NCBI GenBank assembly: GCA_028284905.1
Contig: JANQQU010000028.1
Location: forward strand, 79,061 to 143,060
Direction of reading: 5' to 3'
Length of the DNA: 64,000 bases
Source of the DNA: Calditrichia bacterium
GTDB taxonomy: Bacteria > Calditrichota > Calditrichia > RBG-13-44-9 > J075
This document shows, piece after piece, positions 26,156 through 34,938 of this stretch. The position numbers and the translations under genes were made by a program. Every line of letters begins with the position of its first letter. The first letter of the stretch is position 1. Under the pieces are notes generated by a model that saw only the letters and a list, made by a program, of their open reading frames with translations, made no database searches and had not been told where the DNA came from.

Positions 26156-27590
26156 TTCTCTTACTTTCTTATATTTTTTCCCGTTGGTGGTTGGGTTTTA
26201 CTTTCTTTTACCCCACCGTTTTCGTTGGGCGTTACTATTAGCGAGCAGTTATTACTTTTACATGTGCTGGAGAGCCGAATATGTTTTGCTCATCCTTTTC
26301 TCGACAATGGTGGATTATTTCACGGCACAAATGATGTATAAAACTGCTGTTCAGGGGGCTCGGCGGTTTTGGTTAAGCATTAGCATCATTACCAACATGG
26401 GCATCCTCTTTGGCTTTAAATACTTCAATTTATTTAATGATTCCACCCGGGCCGTTTTTGAATATTACAATATTTTTTATGGAATACCGGAGTTTCAATT
26501 ATTACTGCCAATTGGAATTTCATTCTATACCCTGCAAACAATGGGATACAGTGTCGATGTATATCGCGGGGAGATAAAGCCGGAAAAGCATTTTGGTATC
26601 TTTGCATTATATGTCAGCTTTTTTCCGCAACTGGTCGCCGGACCGATAGAAAGAGCCTCCCGCTTACTGCCGCAGTTTTACAAGCACATTAATTTCGATT
26701 TTGAACGGGTACAGAGCGGCCTTCGTTTGATGTTATGGGGATTTTTCAAAAAGTTGGTAATTGCCGACCGGCTGGCTGTTTTTGTTAACTCTGTTTATAA
26801 TAATTCCGGCGATTTTGAAGGCTTACCAATTATTCTCGCCACTTATTTTTTTGCTGTTCAGGTCTATTGTGATTTCTCCGGCTATTCCGATATCGCCATT
26901 GGCGCAGCCCGGGTGTTGGGAATTGATCTGATGAAAAATTTTGACCGCCCGTTTGCGGCAAAATCGATCAGCGACTTGTGGCGCCGCTGGCACATCTCTT
27001 TGTCTACCTGGTTTCGCGATTACTTTTATATATCCCTGGGAGGGAATCGGGCCGGCCGCTCACGTTGGTATTTCAACCTGTTTATGGTTTTTCTGATTAG
27101 CGGTTTATGGCATGGCGCCGGATGGCACTACCTGGTTTGGGGAGGAATGCATGGGTTTTATTTAATTTTTGGTATTCTCACCCATTCATTTCGGGAAAAT
27201 CTGGTAAATAAGCTGCGGCTAAAGGCAGTACCGGCGATACATCATTTTATTCAGGTTTTTACCGTTTTTCATCTGTTTGTTTTCTCACTAATTGTATTTC
27301 GGGCAAATTCTCTTCCGGAAGCATGGCTGATGATCGGAAAAAGTATAAATTTTTCCGGTCCCCAATTACAGCAATGCCTGACCATTATGAACGGATATGA
27401 ATTTCTAATTGCATTTTTAGCGATTGCCTTTATGGAAGCTGTTCAGTATTGGCATGCGATATACGGATTAAAAAGTTTCTTCGAGAAATCACCGCTAATC
27501 CTCCGCTGGTCAGCTTATTATTCCCTGATTTTCGCCATTTGGATTCTGGGCGAGTTTAATCAAACCGAGTTTTTTTATTTCCAATTTTGA
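26145..27590 (+). CDS. MBOAT-family membrane O-acyltransferase, first copy (AlgI/DltB-like)
   Basis: 481 residues from the ATG at 26145 (MLFNSLTFLYFFPLVVGFYF). About ten membrane helices. MBOAT landmarks are present: FPQLVAGPIERASRLLPQ, LWRRWHISLSTWFRDYFY, and the catalytic-His region SGLWHGAGWHYLVWGGMHG. Enzymes of this kind pass acetyl or other acyl groups across the membrane to a partner that modifies an extracellular glycan (AlgI for alginate, DltB for teichoic acid, PatA for peptidoglycan). The SGNH gene right after it (2-bp gap) is the expected partner. A second, clearly homologous MBOAT stands at 48528-49979 with its own SGNH neighbour. Confidence 0.93.
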   Translation: MLFNSLTFLYFFPLVVGFYFLLPHRFRWALLLASSYYFYMCWRAEYVLLILFSTMVDYFTAQMMYKTAVQGARRFWLSISIITNMGILFGFKYFNLFNDSTRAVFEYYNIFYGIPEFQLLLPIGISFYTLQTMGYSVDVYRGEIKPEKHFGIFALYVSFFPQLVAGPIERASRLLPQFYKHINFDFERVQSGLRLMLWGFFKKLVIADRLAVFVNSVYNNSGDFEGLPIILATYFFAVQVYCDFSGYSDIAIGAARVLGIDLMKNFDRPFAAKSISDLWRRWHISLSTWFRDYFYISLGGNRAGRSRWYFNLFMVFLISGLWHGAGWHYLVWGGMHGFYLIFGILTHSFRENLVNKLRLKAVPAIHHFIQVFTVFHLFVFSLIVFRANSLPEAWLMIGKSINFSGPQLQQCLTIMNGYEFLIAFLAIAFMEAVQYWHAIYGLKSFFEKSPLILRWSAYYSLIFAIWILGEFNQTEFFYFQF

Positions 27591-27591
27591 T

Positions 27592-28797
27592 ATGCGCAAA
27601 AATTTTATAAAGAGCAGCAGTTTTCTGGGAATCGGAATAATACTGTTTTTGCTGTTAACTCAGCTTAAATATACCGTGTCTCCAAGCTATAATAAATGGC
27701 AATATAGGGTAGATACAATCCTCTCCCGTGCAGATACTCTTGAATATCTTTCAGTTGGTAATTCGTTAGGCTATGCGATCGATTTTCAGGAAATATCTCC
27801 CCGCGGGTACTCAATTTGGCAACCCGGTAATGATATCTTTGAAAGTGAATATCAATTAAAAAGCTTGTTGCCGGAATTGCCAGCGTTAAAAACGGTATCT
27901 ATCGGCCTGTCGTTTATTTCTTTTTATAGAGACAATTCTCTTTTCCCTCAGGACAGGCTTTTTTTGCCCAGGGAAAATTACCGGCAATTTCTCCGGGAAA
28001 TACCAACACTCTCCGATGCATTAACGATTACAGACCACGATTATTTTGTCGAAATTGACTTGTCCAATGTTCAACAAAACAAGATTAGTGAACTGGGGGG
28101 AATGTTAGCAAAACTGCAGGGGATGGCAGAAGATCGCCTCTATAACCGCCGGAAGTTTTATGACGCATCGCCTGCGTTTAAATGGATTCCCAACGATTTT
28201 CACAACTTCTTTCGGGGGAAAATATTGGAACCACTGGCAACTCCGGATCACTTCCGTATATTCCTGGAAACAATGATGTTGCCAAACAGTCAGCCTCTGA
28301 ATAGAGTGCTCCAACTTGACGCTTATGGCAGAAATAACACGCCTTTTCGCTATCAGCAACTTTCCCGGGATTCACTCAATAAAAAAACGATTGAAATTAC
28401 GGTGCCGAAGTTTCGAATTACTCAGGATGTGACATTAAATATTGATCCAGCCGTTAGGGAAAGAGCTTTTGCAGCTATGCAAAGAATTGTTGAATTTCTT
28501 CAGGGGGAAGATGTGCAAGTTATAATCTACGTTCCTCCGCTTTATGCTACTTACAATGCGCATTTCCCGGAAGCGCTTAGAGATCCGATTCGCAATTTTC
28601 TTAATGGCCTCAAACAACAATATCAGTTGGCGTATTACGACTTTTCCCAGGATAGCCTGATCAGTAATAATCATTTGTATTTCAGGGATGGTATTCACTT
28701 AAACTACTATGGTGCACAGGCTTTCTCAAAAAGGTATGCCCATATCTTTAATCGTCGCCTTACTGCTCAGAATCACCCGGAAAGCGGGCAGAAGTGA
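27592..28797 (+). CDS. SGNH-fold partner of the first MBOAT acyltransferase
   Basis: 401 residues. One N-terminal membrane helix (about 10-25) anchors an extracytoplasmic domain. SGNH features: YLSVGNSLGYAID with S58 as likely nucleophile, and the C-terminal FRDGIHLNYYGAQAFS with D366 and H369 as the DxxH pair. The domain is poorly conserved otherwise, as usual for AlgJ/AlgX/DltD-type proteins. It should take the acyl group delivered by the MBOAT protein and place it on the surface glycan. Tight coupling: 2 bp after the MBOAT stop, and its TGA overlaps the ATG of the next gene (TGATG). The acyl group and acceptor are not known. Confidence 0.82.
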   Translation: MRKNFIKSSSFLGIGIILFLLLTQLKYTVSPSYNKWQYRVDTILSRADTLEYLSVGNSLGYAIDFQEISPRGYSIWQPGNDIFESEYQLKSLLPELPALKTVSIGLSFISFYRDNSLFPQDRLFLPRENYRQFLREIPTLSDALTITDHDYFVEIDLSNVQQNKISELGGMLAKLQGMAEDRLYNRRKFYDASPAFKWIPNDFHNFFRGKILEPLATPDHFRIFLETMMLPNSQPLNRVLQLDAYGRNNTPFRYQQLSRDSLNKKTIEITVPKFRITQDVTLNIDPAVRERAFAAMQRIVEFLQGEDVQVIIYVPPLYATYNAHFPEALRDPIRNFLNGLKQQYQLAYYDFSQDSLISNNHLYFRDGIHLNYYGAQAFSKRYAHIFNRRLTAQNHPESGQK

Positions 28798-29924
28798 TGG
28801 TAAAATCCCGGCCGAAAGTAGCTGTCCTTTATCCGGCATTTATGGCCGGCGGCGCGGAAGCGGTTTGTTTATGGATGCTCGAAGCACTGCAAGATGAATA
28901 TGATCTAACCGTGCTGACGTATACCAGGCCGGACTGGGCTTCTTTAAATGAGTTATATGGGACAGATCTTTCCTTGACGGATATCAAAGTCATTACACTC
29001 ACCCCGGAAAAGTTAACGCCACTACTGAAATATTTTTGGGGGACTATTTCCCCACTACATCCCTGGCGACAGCATTTCCTGATGCGTTTTTATAAACAAA
29101 TCCGCAGCGAATATGCTTTAACGGTCAGTGGCTATAATGAAATGGATTTTGGTAAAGCAGGCATCCAATATGTGCATTCGCCCCAATTCGTTCTTGGGCA
29201 AAATCGCCATAAATTGATATCTAATTATTCTGATGAGAATATGAAGCGGAATATAACGCTGACCTGCTCGCAATACATTGCCGACAGTTTCCAGGAAATG
29301 CATGGGGTCTCCGCGACAGTACTTTATCCACCCGTCGGTTCAACCTTCCCGGAAATCCTCTGGGAAGAAAAAGAGATGAGTTTCATTTGTTACGGGAGAA
29401 TGGCGCCGGAGAAAAAACTGGATCAGGCCGTGGATATTATCCGCCGGGTGCGAAAGGCCGGATGGCCGGTAAGCCTGAAGATTATTGGCACCGCTACAAA
29501 TAAGAAATATGTAAGCCTCTTGGAGGCGCAGGTAAAACGACACTCGGATTGGCTCTCGATTCACAAAGATCCCAACCGGGAAAATTACAATCGTTTATTG
29601 GCACAATCCCGCTACGCAATTCACCTGCGGGTAGAAGGTTTCGGCATCGCCATTGCGGAGATGATTAAAGCCGGCTGCATACCGCTGGTGCGAGATTTTG
29701 GCGGGCAAACGGAAATTGTCGGTGATATTCCCCAATTAAAATTTGGCAGCGATGATGAAGCAGTTGAGAAAATTATTTGCCTACTGGGTGACGAATTGCT
29801 TCAGTCTGAGCTGCGAAAAAAATTGGCTACTCGAAAAGCATTATTCTCCCAGGAGAAATTTCAAGAACAGTTCCGGGAAACTGTCGCAGGATTCTTTCGC
29901 AAAACAGAAACAGTCGCACAGTAA
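28797..29924 (+). CDS. GT4-family glycosyltransferase
   Basis: 375 residues from the ATG at 28797, which overlaps the stop codon of the SGNH gene. GT-B fold: N-terminal VAVLYPAFMAGGAEAV with the Gly-rich acceptor loop, and C-terminal FICYGRMAPEKKLDQAVDII followed by RVEGFGIAIAEMIKAGCIPL, the E-x7-E donor motif of GT4 retaining transferases. Within the N-terminal half there is VSGYNEMDFGKAGIQYVHSP, which resembles ALG11-like mannosyltransferases. Retaining transfer of a sugar (often mannose or glucose) to the growing glycan is likely. Part of a run of coupled genes (TAATG with the next gene). Confidence 0.9.
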   Translation: MVKSRPKVAVLYPAFMAGGAEAVCLWMLEALQDEYDLTVLTYTRPDWASLNELYGTDLSLTDIKVITLTPEKLTPLLKYFWGTISPLHPWRQHFLMRFYKQIRSEYALTVSGYNEMDFGKAGIQYVHSPQFVLGQNRHKLISNYSDENMKRNITLTCSQYIADSFQEMHGVSATVLYPPVGSTFPEILWEEKEMSFICYGRMAPEKKLDQAVDIIRRVRKAGWPVSLKIIGTATNKKYVSLLEAQVKRHSDWLSIHKDPNRENYNRLLAQSRYAIHLRVEGFGIAIAEMIKAGCIPLVRDFGGQTEIVGDIPQLKFGSDDEAVEKIICLLGDELLQSELRKKLATRKALFSQEKFQEQFRETVAGFFRKTETVAQ

Positions 29925-31111
29925 TGCGTTTATTGATGCCATATCGCTTTTTTGCCCGCTCTATGAAAGGGGGCATTGAGCAGTCCTCATTTACGATTCT
30001 CCGGGAAATGCTCCCCGCCCTGGAAGCGGCAATTATTATTGCTGAACCGGAACGGTTGGAAATTATCCGGAAACACCTTGAGGATAAATCCAATGCTATT
30101 TATCAGGCTTTTCCCCGAAACCCTTATTCAATTTTCCGAGGCCGTTTTCAGAATAAAGGGGAAGAGAAGTATTGGGGATACTTTAATCGCAAACAATTGC
30201 CGGCTTTGATCGAGAAATATCAGGCCACCCATTGTCTCTATTATTTTACCCGCTTTCAGTCGCCACCCAAAATAAAGATCCCGCTGTTTGGGATTATTCG
30301 TGATTTATGGTGGCATGGCATGCCAGCATCTGCAGAACTAAAATCCCGGGAAGATAAAGCCCTGAAAGAATGGCTGGAGGCTGCACAGCAACTTTTTGCG
30401 ATTTCCGATAAAACAGTGTCAGAGGTGCGGGCACTTTTTCCGGAAGATGCCGGGAAAATCGTCGCAATTCCCCATGGCACATATATGCCGCAACAATTAG
30501 AGAATTTGCCTAACGGGAATGGCAAACCTGACACTACAATATTCTATTACCCTGCGCAATTTAAGGCCAATAAGAATCATATCACTTTATTAAAAGCAGC
30601 CCTGCTACTTGCAAAGGATAACCTGGATTTTTCCATCACATTAAGCGGACAGGAAAGCGAACAGCTTGTTGGAGATGCGATACTCGCTGATCATCGTATG
30701 GAGGAATGCCGTCAGTTTTATCATCAGAATAAAAACCTCCTCACGAATAGAATTGTTGTCAAAGGATATTGTAGCCGACAGGAAGTTGAAAAGTGCTATA
30801 AAAACTGTTCAGCGGTAATATTGCCGACGCTCTACGAAGGATTTGGTTTGCCGCTTACCGAAAGTTTGTCGCGGGGAAAGCATGTCATTTGTAATGATTT
30901 GGATGTTTTTCAGGAGCAGACAAAACGGTATGACTGTGCCGAGTTCGTGCACTTCTTTCCCGGAAATAATGTTTCTGCTTTGGCGAAACTGATGCGGGAA
31001 TTTATTCTGAAGCCTTTCAGCGAAATTCCAGCGCAGGTTCTTCAGGAAAAGCTTTCACGCTGGACCTGGGAACACACCGCAAAAACATATATCGAAAGAA
31101 TGCAAAGTTAA
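29924..31111 (+). CDS. GT4-family glycosyltransferase
   Basis: 395 residues. Starts MRLLMPYRFFARSMKGGIEQ with a GG acceptor loop; the C-terminal half has IFYYPAQFKANKNHITLLKA and the donor motif PTLYEGFGLPLTESLSRGK, a textbook GT4 E-x7-E. The central region includes GIIRDLWWHGMPAS. The ATG overlaps the previous stop by one base (TAATG). Cytoplasmic, possibly membrane-associated, transferring a sugar from an NDP-sugar in the surface glycan pathway; the donor cannot be read. Confidence 0.9.
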   Translation: MRLLMPYRFFARSMKGGIEQSSFTILREMLPALEAAIIIAEPERLEIIRKHLEDKSNAIYQAFPRNPYSIFRGRFQNKGEEKYWGYFNRKQLPALIEKYQATHCLYYFTRFQSPPKIKIPLFGIIRDLWWHGMPASAELKSREDKALKEWLEAAQQLFAISDKTVSEVRALFPEDAGKIVAIPHGTYMPQQLENLPNGNGKPDTTIFYYPAQFKANKNHITLLKAALLLAKDNLDFSITLSGQESEQLVGDAILADHRMEECRQFYHQNKNLLTNRIVVKGYCSRQEVEKCYKNCSAVILPTLYEGFGLPLTESLSRGKHVICNDLDVFQEQTKRYDCAEFVHFFPGNNVSALAKLMREFILKPFSEIPAQVLQEKLSRWTWEHTAKTYIERMQS

Positions 31112-31141
31112 TCTGCAGTAAACTTGCTTTTCCAGGAAAAT

Positions 31142-32074
31142 ATGAATCGAAATATCCCATTTATTTCCATTATTGTGCCGGTTTATAATGGTGCGAAAAC
31201 ATTACCGGCTTGCCTGGATTCTTTAATGGCGTTGGACTATCCCCCGGATTGCCGGGAGATTATTGTCGTGGATAATGGTTCCGATGATAATTCAGTTGCA
31301 ATTGCCCAGAATTACCCGGTTAAGCTGGTAGAAGAACTTGAAGTGAAAAGTTCCTATGCTGCCCGAAATCGTGGCATAGCGGATGCTCGCGGGGAAATCA
31401 TTGCGTTTACGGACAGTGATTGTGTTGTTAGTGCTTCCTGGCTGAAGGATGCGATAAAAGGATTCAAAAAAGATACAATCGGTGCTGTTGCCGGGGAGAT
31501 CCTGGGATATCGACAGGAAAATTTTATTGAAAAGTGCCTGATCGAAATGAAGCATATGAGTGCCCGGGCCAGCTTGATATATCCACCGCTACCGAAAATA
31601 CAAACAGCAAATGCGTTATATCGCCGCGCAGTATTTGATGCGATTGGTTTTTTTGATCCCCAACTGCTTTCCGGAGGAGATGCGGACTTTTCCTGGCGAA
31701 TGCAGTTGGAATCTAATTACAAAATTCACTATCGCCCTACAGCTATTGTCTATCATCAGCATGTCAATTCTCTCCGCTCGTTCTGCAGACAAAAAGCGTT
31801 TCATGGTTCCGGGGAATTAAATCTGCAATCCAAATATGCCGATAGTTTATATCGACCGAAGTTCGGTAAAAAGTTTGAACAATCGGGTGCATATTTGCTT
31901 TATCGCGCTACGGGTAAATTCGTGATTCATGCTGCAAAAAGTATTAAAGGAATTGCGCTGTTTAAACCTTATGCCTTTGCGGCAGAATGGTTGAATTTTT
32001 TAGGAGATGTAAGCTTGCTTTGGGGCGTTTGGCGGGAGAGAACACTGCTAAAGCAAACACCGGTTGTAAAATAA
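31142..32074 (+). CDS. GT2-family glycosyltransferase
   Basis: 310 residues from the ATG at 31142, which follows AGGAAAA; a TTG at 31124 is less likely. GT-A motifs: FISIIVPVYNGAKTLPACLD, IIVVDNGSDDNSVAIAQ, SSYAARNRGIADARGEIIA and the metal site FTDSDCVVSASWL. Later GGDADFSWRMQLES marks the catalytic acidic region, and HQHVNSLRSFCRQKAFHGSG is typical of the mycofactocin/rhamnosyltransferase-like subgroup. Basic C-terminus. Adds one sugar in the island's glycan; specificity unknown. A small gap follows before the fucosyltransferase-like gene. Confidence 0.9.
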   Translation: MNRNIPFISIIVPVYNGAKTLPACLDSLMALDYPPDCREIIVVDNGSDDNSVAIAQNYPVKLVEELEVKSSYAARNRGIADARGEIIAFTDSDCVVSASWLKDAIKGFKKDTIGAVAGEILGYRQENFIEKCLIEMKHMSARASLIYPPLPKIQTANALYRRAVFDAIGFFDPQLLSGGDADFSWRMQLESNYKIHYRPTAIVYHQHVNSLRSFCRQKAFHGSGELNLQSKYADSLYRPKFGKKFEQSGAYLLYRATGKFVIHAAKSIKGIALFKPYAFAAEWLNFLGDVSLLWGVWRERTLLKQTPVVK

Positions 32075-32119
32075 ATACATGCGAATCTCTAATGAAAAAA
32101 CTCAACTCTAAACGGTTGT

Positions 32120-32941
32120 ATGATAACTATTGAACCGATGGGGGGCTTATGTAATCGTATGCGGACACTTGATGCCGCATTGGCCCTGGGCCGAAGGCTT
32201 GATAGAAAGGTGCAGGTCATTTGGTATCAGCATGCCGGGTTGAATTGCCGTTTTGATTATCTGTTTGAAAAAATCCCCGGTATTTCCCGGATCTGGCAAA
32301 TACCTGTAAAACCGGGTATTTGGCGGCTTCGCAATCTTAGCCATCAATATTTTCAGCGATACTATGATTATTATGCAAATCCGGGGAATATCTGGGATGC
32401 GATTCGCCAGGACTATGATTTTAAGAACCTGGGGAATTACCGAAAAATATATATCGCTTCCTGGAGCCGGTTTTATTCGCCACCTGTTCTCTTCCAGGAA
32501 TTCCGCCCTGTCGCTTCCTTACGGAAAAGGATCGATGAGTATCAAACCATTAGTGAGATGGTCGGAATACATATCCGCCGTACCGATCATAAAAAAGCGA
32601 TTGCGGAAAGCCCCACAGAAAAATTTCTGGAAATAATGCACCGGGAAATTAGCGAGAACCCATCAGTGAATTTTTTTCTGGCAACGGACGACCCGGCTGA
32701 AGAAACACTTCTTAAAGACGCTTTTCCCGGGCGGATCCATACCCACCCGAAAGAGACAGTTGAGCGTAATTCCCCGCAAGGGATTAAGGACGCATTGATC
32801 GATCTCTATTGCCTCGCCAGCTGTCGAAAACTGATTGGCTGCCATGCCAGCGCATTTTCCATGACTGCCTGGCAGCTTTCCGGTATTCCGCATCTCATGG
32901 TCCGGGCGCAAAACGCAACAACGCCATCTCTGAATGATTAA
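32120..32941 (+). CDS. Fucosyltransferase-like protein (NodZ/GT11/GT23 superfamily)
   Basis: 273 residues. The peptide motif H151-I-R153-R154-T-D156 in MVGIHIRRTDHKKAI is the GDP-fucose-binding signature of alpha-1,2/alpha-1,6 and O-fucosyltransferases, and the N-terminal IEPMGGLCNRMRTLDAALAL (GG.CNRM...) is the matching first loop of this GT-B group. A third block, LYCLASCRKLIGCHASAFSM, fits the C-terminal conserved region (SxFS). It probably transfers fucose or a related deoxyhexose from a GDP-sugar in the surface glycan pathway. Related sequences are annotated as O-fucosyltransferase-like in many bacteria; linkage type unknown. Start at ATG 32120 without a strong ribosome site. Confidence 0.82.
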   Translation: MITIEPMGGLCNRMRTLDAALALGRRLDRKVQVIWYQHAGLNCRFDYLFEKIPGISRIWQIPVKPGIWRLRNLSHQYFQRYYDYYANPGNIWDAIRQDYDFKNLGNYRKIYIASWSRFYSPPVLFQEFRPVASLRKRIDEYQTISEMVGIHIRRTDHKKAIAESPTEKFLEIMHREISENPSVNFFLATDDPAEETLLKDAFPGRIHTHPKETVERNSPQGIKDALIDLYCLASCRKLIGCHASAFSMTAWQLSGIPHLMVRAQNATTPSLND

Positions 32942-32964
32942 TCGGATTTTACTTTAACCTGAGG

Positions 32965-34101
32965 ATGTTTAAAATCAAGAAACGAATTCTATACTGGACG
33001 CAGCTGTTTTATCCTTACGTCGGTGGGGTAGAGGTGCTCGGTACTCGATTTATACCGACATTGGAAAAGCGTGGATTCGAATTTATCGTGGTTACTTCCC
33101 ATGGAAGCCTGGACCTGCCTGATGAAGACGAACATAATGGTATTAAAATTTTTCGCCTGCCGTTTCAAACTGCCCTTCGAGAGAAAAATTTTGAAGATAT
33201 GATTATTGCCCGCAGGCGATTACAACAGATCAAGCAAACATTTAAACCGGATATTGTTCATTTTAATTTTACCGATCCTAGTATCTTTTTCCATTGGCAA
33301 ACGCAGGCAGCACATCCGGCAAAAACCATTGTCTCGATTCGCCTGGCAGTACCTTCTGCACCGGCAAGCGAACAGTCGCTGCTGGGACAAACATTCCGTA
33401 ATGCGGATTGGATTACCACCAATTCCCGGGCCATGCTGGCCGATGTTCGTCAGGCAGTGCCGGAGACAGTGGATTATTCCTCGACGATTTATAATGGCCT
33501 GGAGCAGCCAAAAATTTCCCCCGATCCTGTTTCTTATCAACCGTTGCACTTATTAGCTATCGGAAGAGTGGTGCCGGAAAAAGGGTTCGATGTCGCTCTG
33601 GCAGCGATGCCTGAAATTCTCGCAAAACGACCGGATGCCCGTCTGACCATCGCCGGGGATGGGCCGGAAAAAGCACAACTGGAAAAACAGGTAGAAACCC
33701 TGGGGGTACAGTCTGCAGTGAATTTTACCGGATGGGTGACGCCGGAGAAAGTGTATGAATTGATCAATGGTGCATCGCTGGTTGTCGTGCCTTCCCGTTG
33801 GCGGGAAGCTTTCGGCTTGGTGGCATTACAGGCATCGCAAATGGCCAGGCCAGTCGTGGCCACCGAGGTTGGTGGATTACCGGAAGTGGTTGCAAATGGT
33901 CAAACCGGCCTCATTGTCGCAAAAGAAAACCCTACTGAATTGGCAAAAGCGGTGTTGCATTTGGCCGATTCACCGGAACAATCCGCAAAGATGGGTATTG
34001 CTGGCCGGGAGCGTGCTAAGGAGATGTTTAACTGGGACAAACACATTGATGAATACGAGCAGCTCTATCAACGCTTGCTCAGATCAGCGGAGGTTGATTA
34101 A
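32965..34101 (+). CDS. GT4-family glycosyltransferase
   Basis: 378 residues, start preceded closely by TGAGG. N-terminal domain: ILYWTQLFYPYVGGVEVLGT with the GGVE acceptor loop. C-terminal domain: LLAIGRVVPEKGFDVALAAM, LTIAGDGPEKAQLEKQVETL, VNFTGWVTPEKVYELINGAS and PSRWREAFGLVALQASQMAR, the E-x7-E donor motif. This is a very regular GT4 retaining enzyme, of the type that uses UDP- or GDP-hexoses in surface glycan assembly. The stop overlaps the ATG of the following short GT2 gene. Specificity unknown. Confidence 0.93.
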   Translation: MFKIKKRILYWTQLFYPYVGGVEVLGTRFIPTLEKRGFEFIVVTSHGSLDLPDEDEHNGIKIFRLPFQTALREKNFEDMIIARRRLQQIKQTFKPDIVHFNFTDPSIFFHWQTQAAHPAKTIVSIRLAVPSAPASEQSLLGQTFRNADWITTNSRAMLADVRQAVPETVDYSSTIYNGLEQPKISPDPVSYQPLHLLAIGRVVPEKGFDVALAAMPEILAKRPDARLTIAGDGPEKAQLEKQVETLGVQSAVNFTGWVTPEKVYELINGASLVVVPSRWREAFGLVALQASQMARPVVATEVGGLPEVVANGQTGLIVAKENPTELAKAVLHLADSPEQSAKMGIAGRERAKEMFNWDKHIDEYEQLYQRLLRSAEVD

Positions 34102-34799
34102 TGGGAAAACCTTTGATTTCCTGCATTATGCCGGTTTATAATGGCGAAAAATATCTGGCCGAAGCATTGGAAAGTATTTTCGCCCAGACGATCGTTCCGG
34201 AAGAGATCATCGTTGCAGACGATTGTTCGCAGGATGGCACAGCTGCTGTTCTGGAAAAATACCGGGAAAGAATTACCGTTATTCGGCTGGAAAAGAATCT
34301 TGGCCCGCCATCGGCGAGAAATTCAGCCATCCGCGCCTCCCGGGGCGAATTTCTGACTTTTCTCGATGCTGATGATCTCTGGCATCCGGAAAAAACGGAA
34401 ATTCAGTTAACAAGATTTCGGGAAGTTCCCAGCCTGAGTATGTGCCAATCATATGCTAAAAATTTCTGGAGCCCGGAGCTTACCGAGGATGAAAGGGGAT
34501 CTCGCCATCCCCGTTTATTGCAGCCCTGGCCGGGAAATATTTTGCAATCGATGATGATCCGGCGCGTTGCTTTCGATAAAGTTGGCTGGTTGGATCCGGC
34601 TCTGCTCACCAATGATGATGGTGATTGGTTCCTGCGGGCAAAAGATACCGGCATCGAACGGGAAATGCTTACCGACGTGTTGGTGCATCGGCGCTTGCAT
34701 TTGCATAACCTTACCCGCATTTATGCAGATGATTCCCGGGAAAGTTTACTGAAAAGGGTAAAAGAATTGGTTGATCGGCAGCGGGATAATAAGCGCTGA
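34101..34799 (+). CDS. Short GT2-family glycosyltransferase, paralogue 1 of 3
   Basis: 232 residues, start with GGAGG upstream and one-base overlap with the previous stop. GT-A core: LISCIMPVYNGEKYLAEALE, IIVADDCSQDGTAAVLEKY, GPPSARNSAIRASRGEFLTF and the metal site LDADDLWHPEK. The C-terminal block DGDWFLRAKDTGIEREML followed by VHRRLHLHNLTR is shared almost word for word with the genes at 36493-37227 and 38446-39141, so the three are paralogues. All are shorter than usual GT2 enzymes and lack a membrane tail. They flank the PqqD and HPr-kinase-like genes, suggesting one process that uses three related transferases. Substrate unknown. Confidence 0.9.
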   Translation: MGKPLISCIMPVYNGEKYLAEALESIFAQTIVPEEIIVADDCSQDGTAAVLEKYRERITVIRLEKNLGPPSARNSAIRASRGEFLTFLDADDLWHPEKTEIQLTRFREVPSLSMCQSYAKNFWSPELTEDERGSRHPRLLQPWPGNILQSMMIRRVAFDKVGWLDPALLTNDDGDWFLRAKDTGIEREMLTDVLVHRRLHLHNLTRIYADDSRESLLKRVKELVDRQRDNKR

Positions 34800-34831
34800 T
34801 AATATCAATAACAATGTGCAATTAGGCGTGG

Positions 34832-34878
34832 TTGCCCATTTGCCCATTTATAATTTTTGCAAATGGGCAAATGGGCAA
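34832..34878. repeat. Perfect 18-bp inverted repeat of GCCCATTT units
   Basis: TTGCCCATTTGCCCATTT (34832-34849) and its exact complement (34861-34878) are separated by an 11-nt AT-rich loop. It is the most regular member of the hairpin family also found at 6149, 42163 and 58508. It stands between the short GT2 gene and the PqqD-type gene and could end or attenuate transcription there. Confidence 0.85.
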
Positions 34879-34938
34879 ATAGTGCGGAGAAATGTCTTCT
34901 ACATTATGAATTAACAACAATACTAAGGAGTTTTAATC

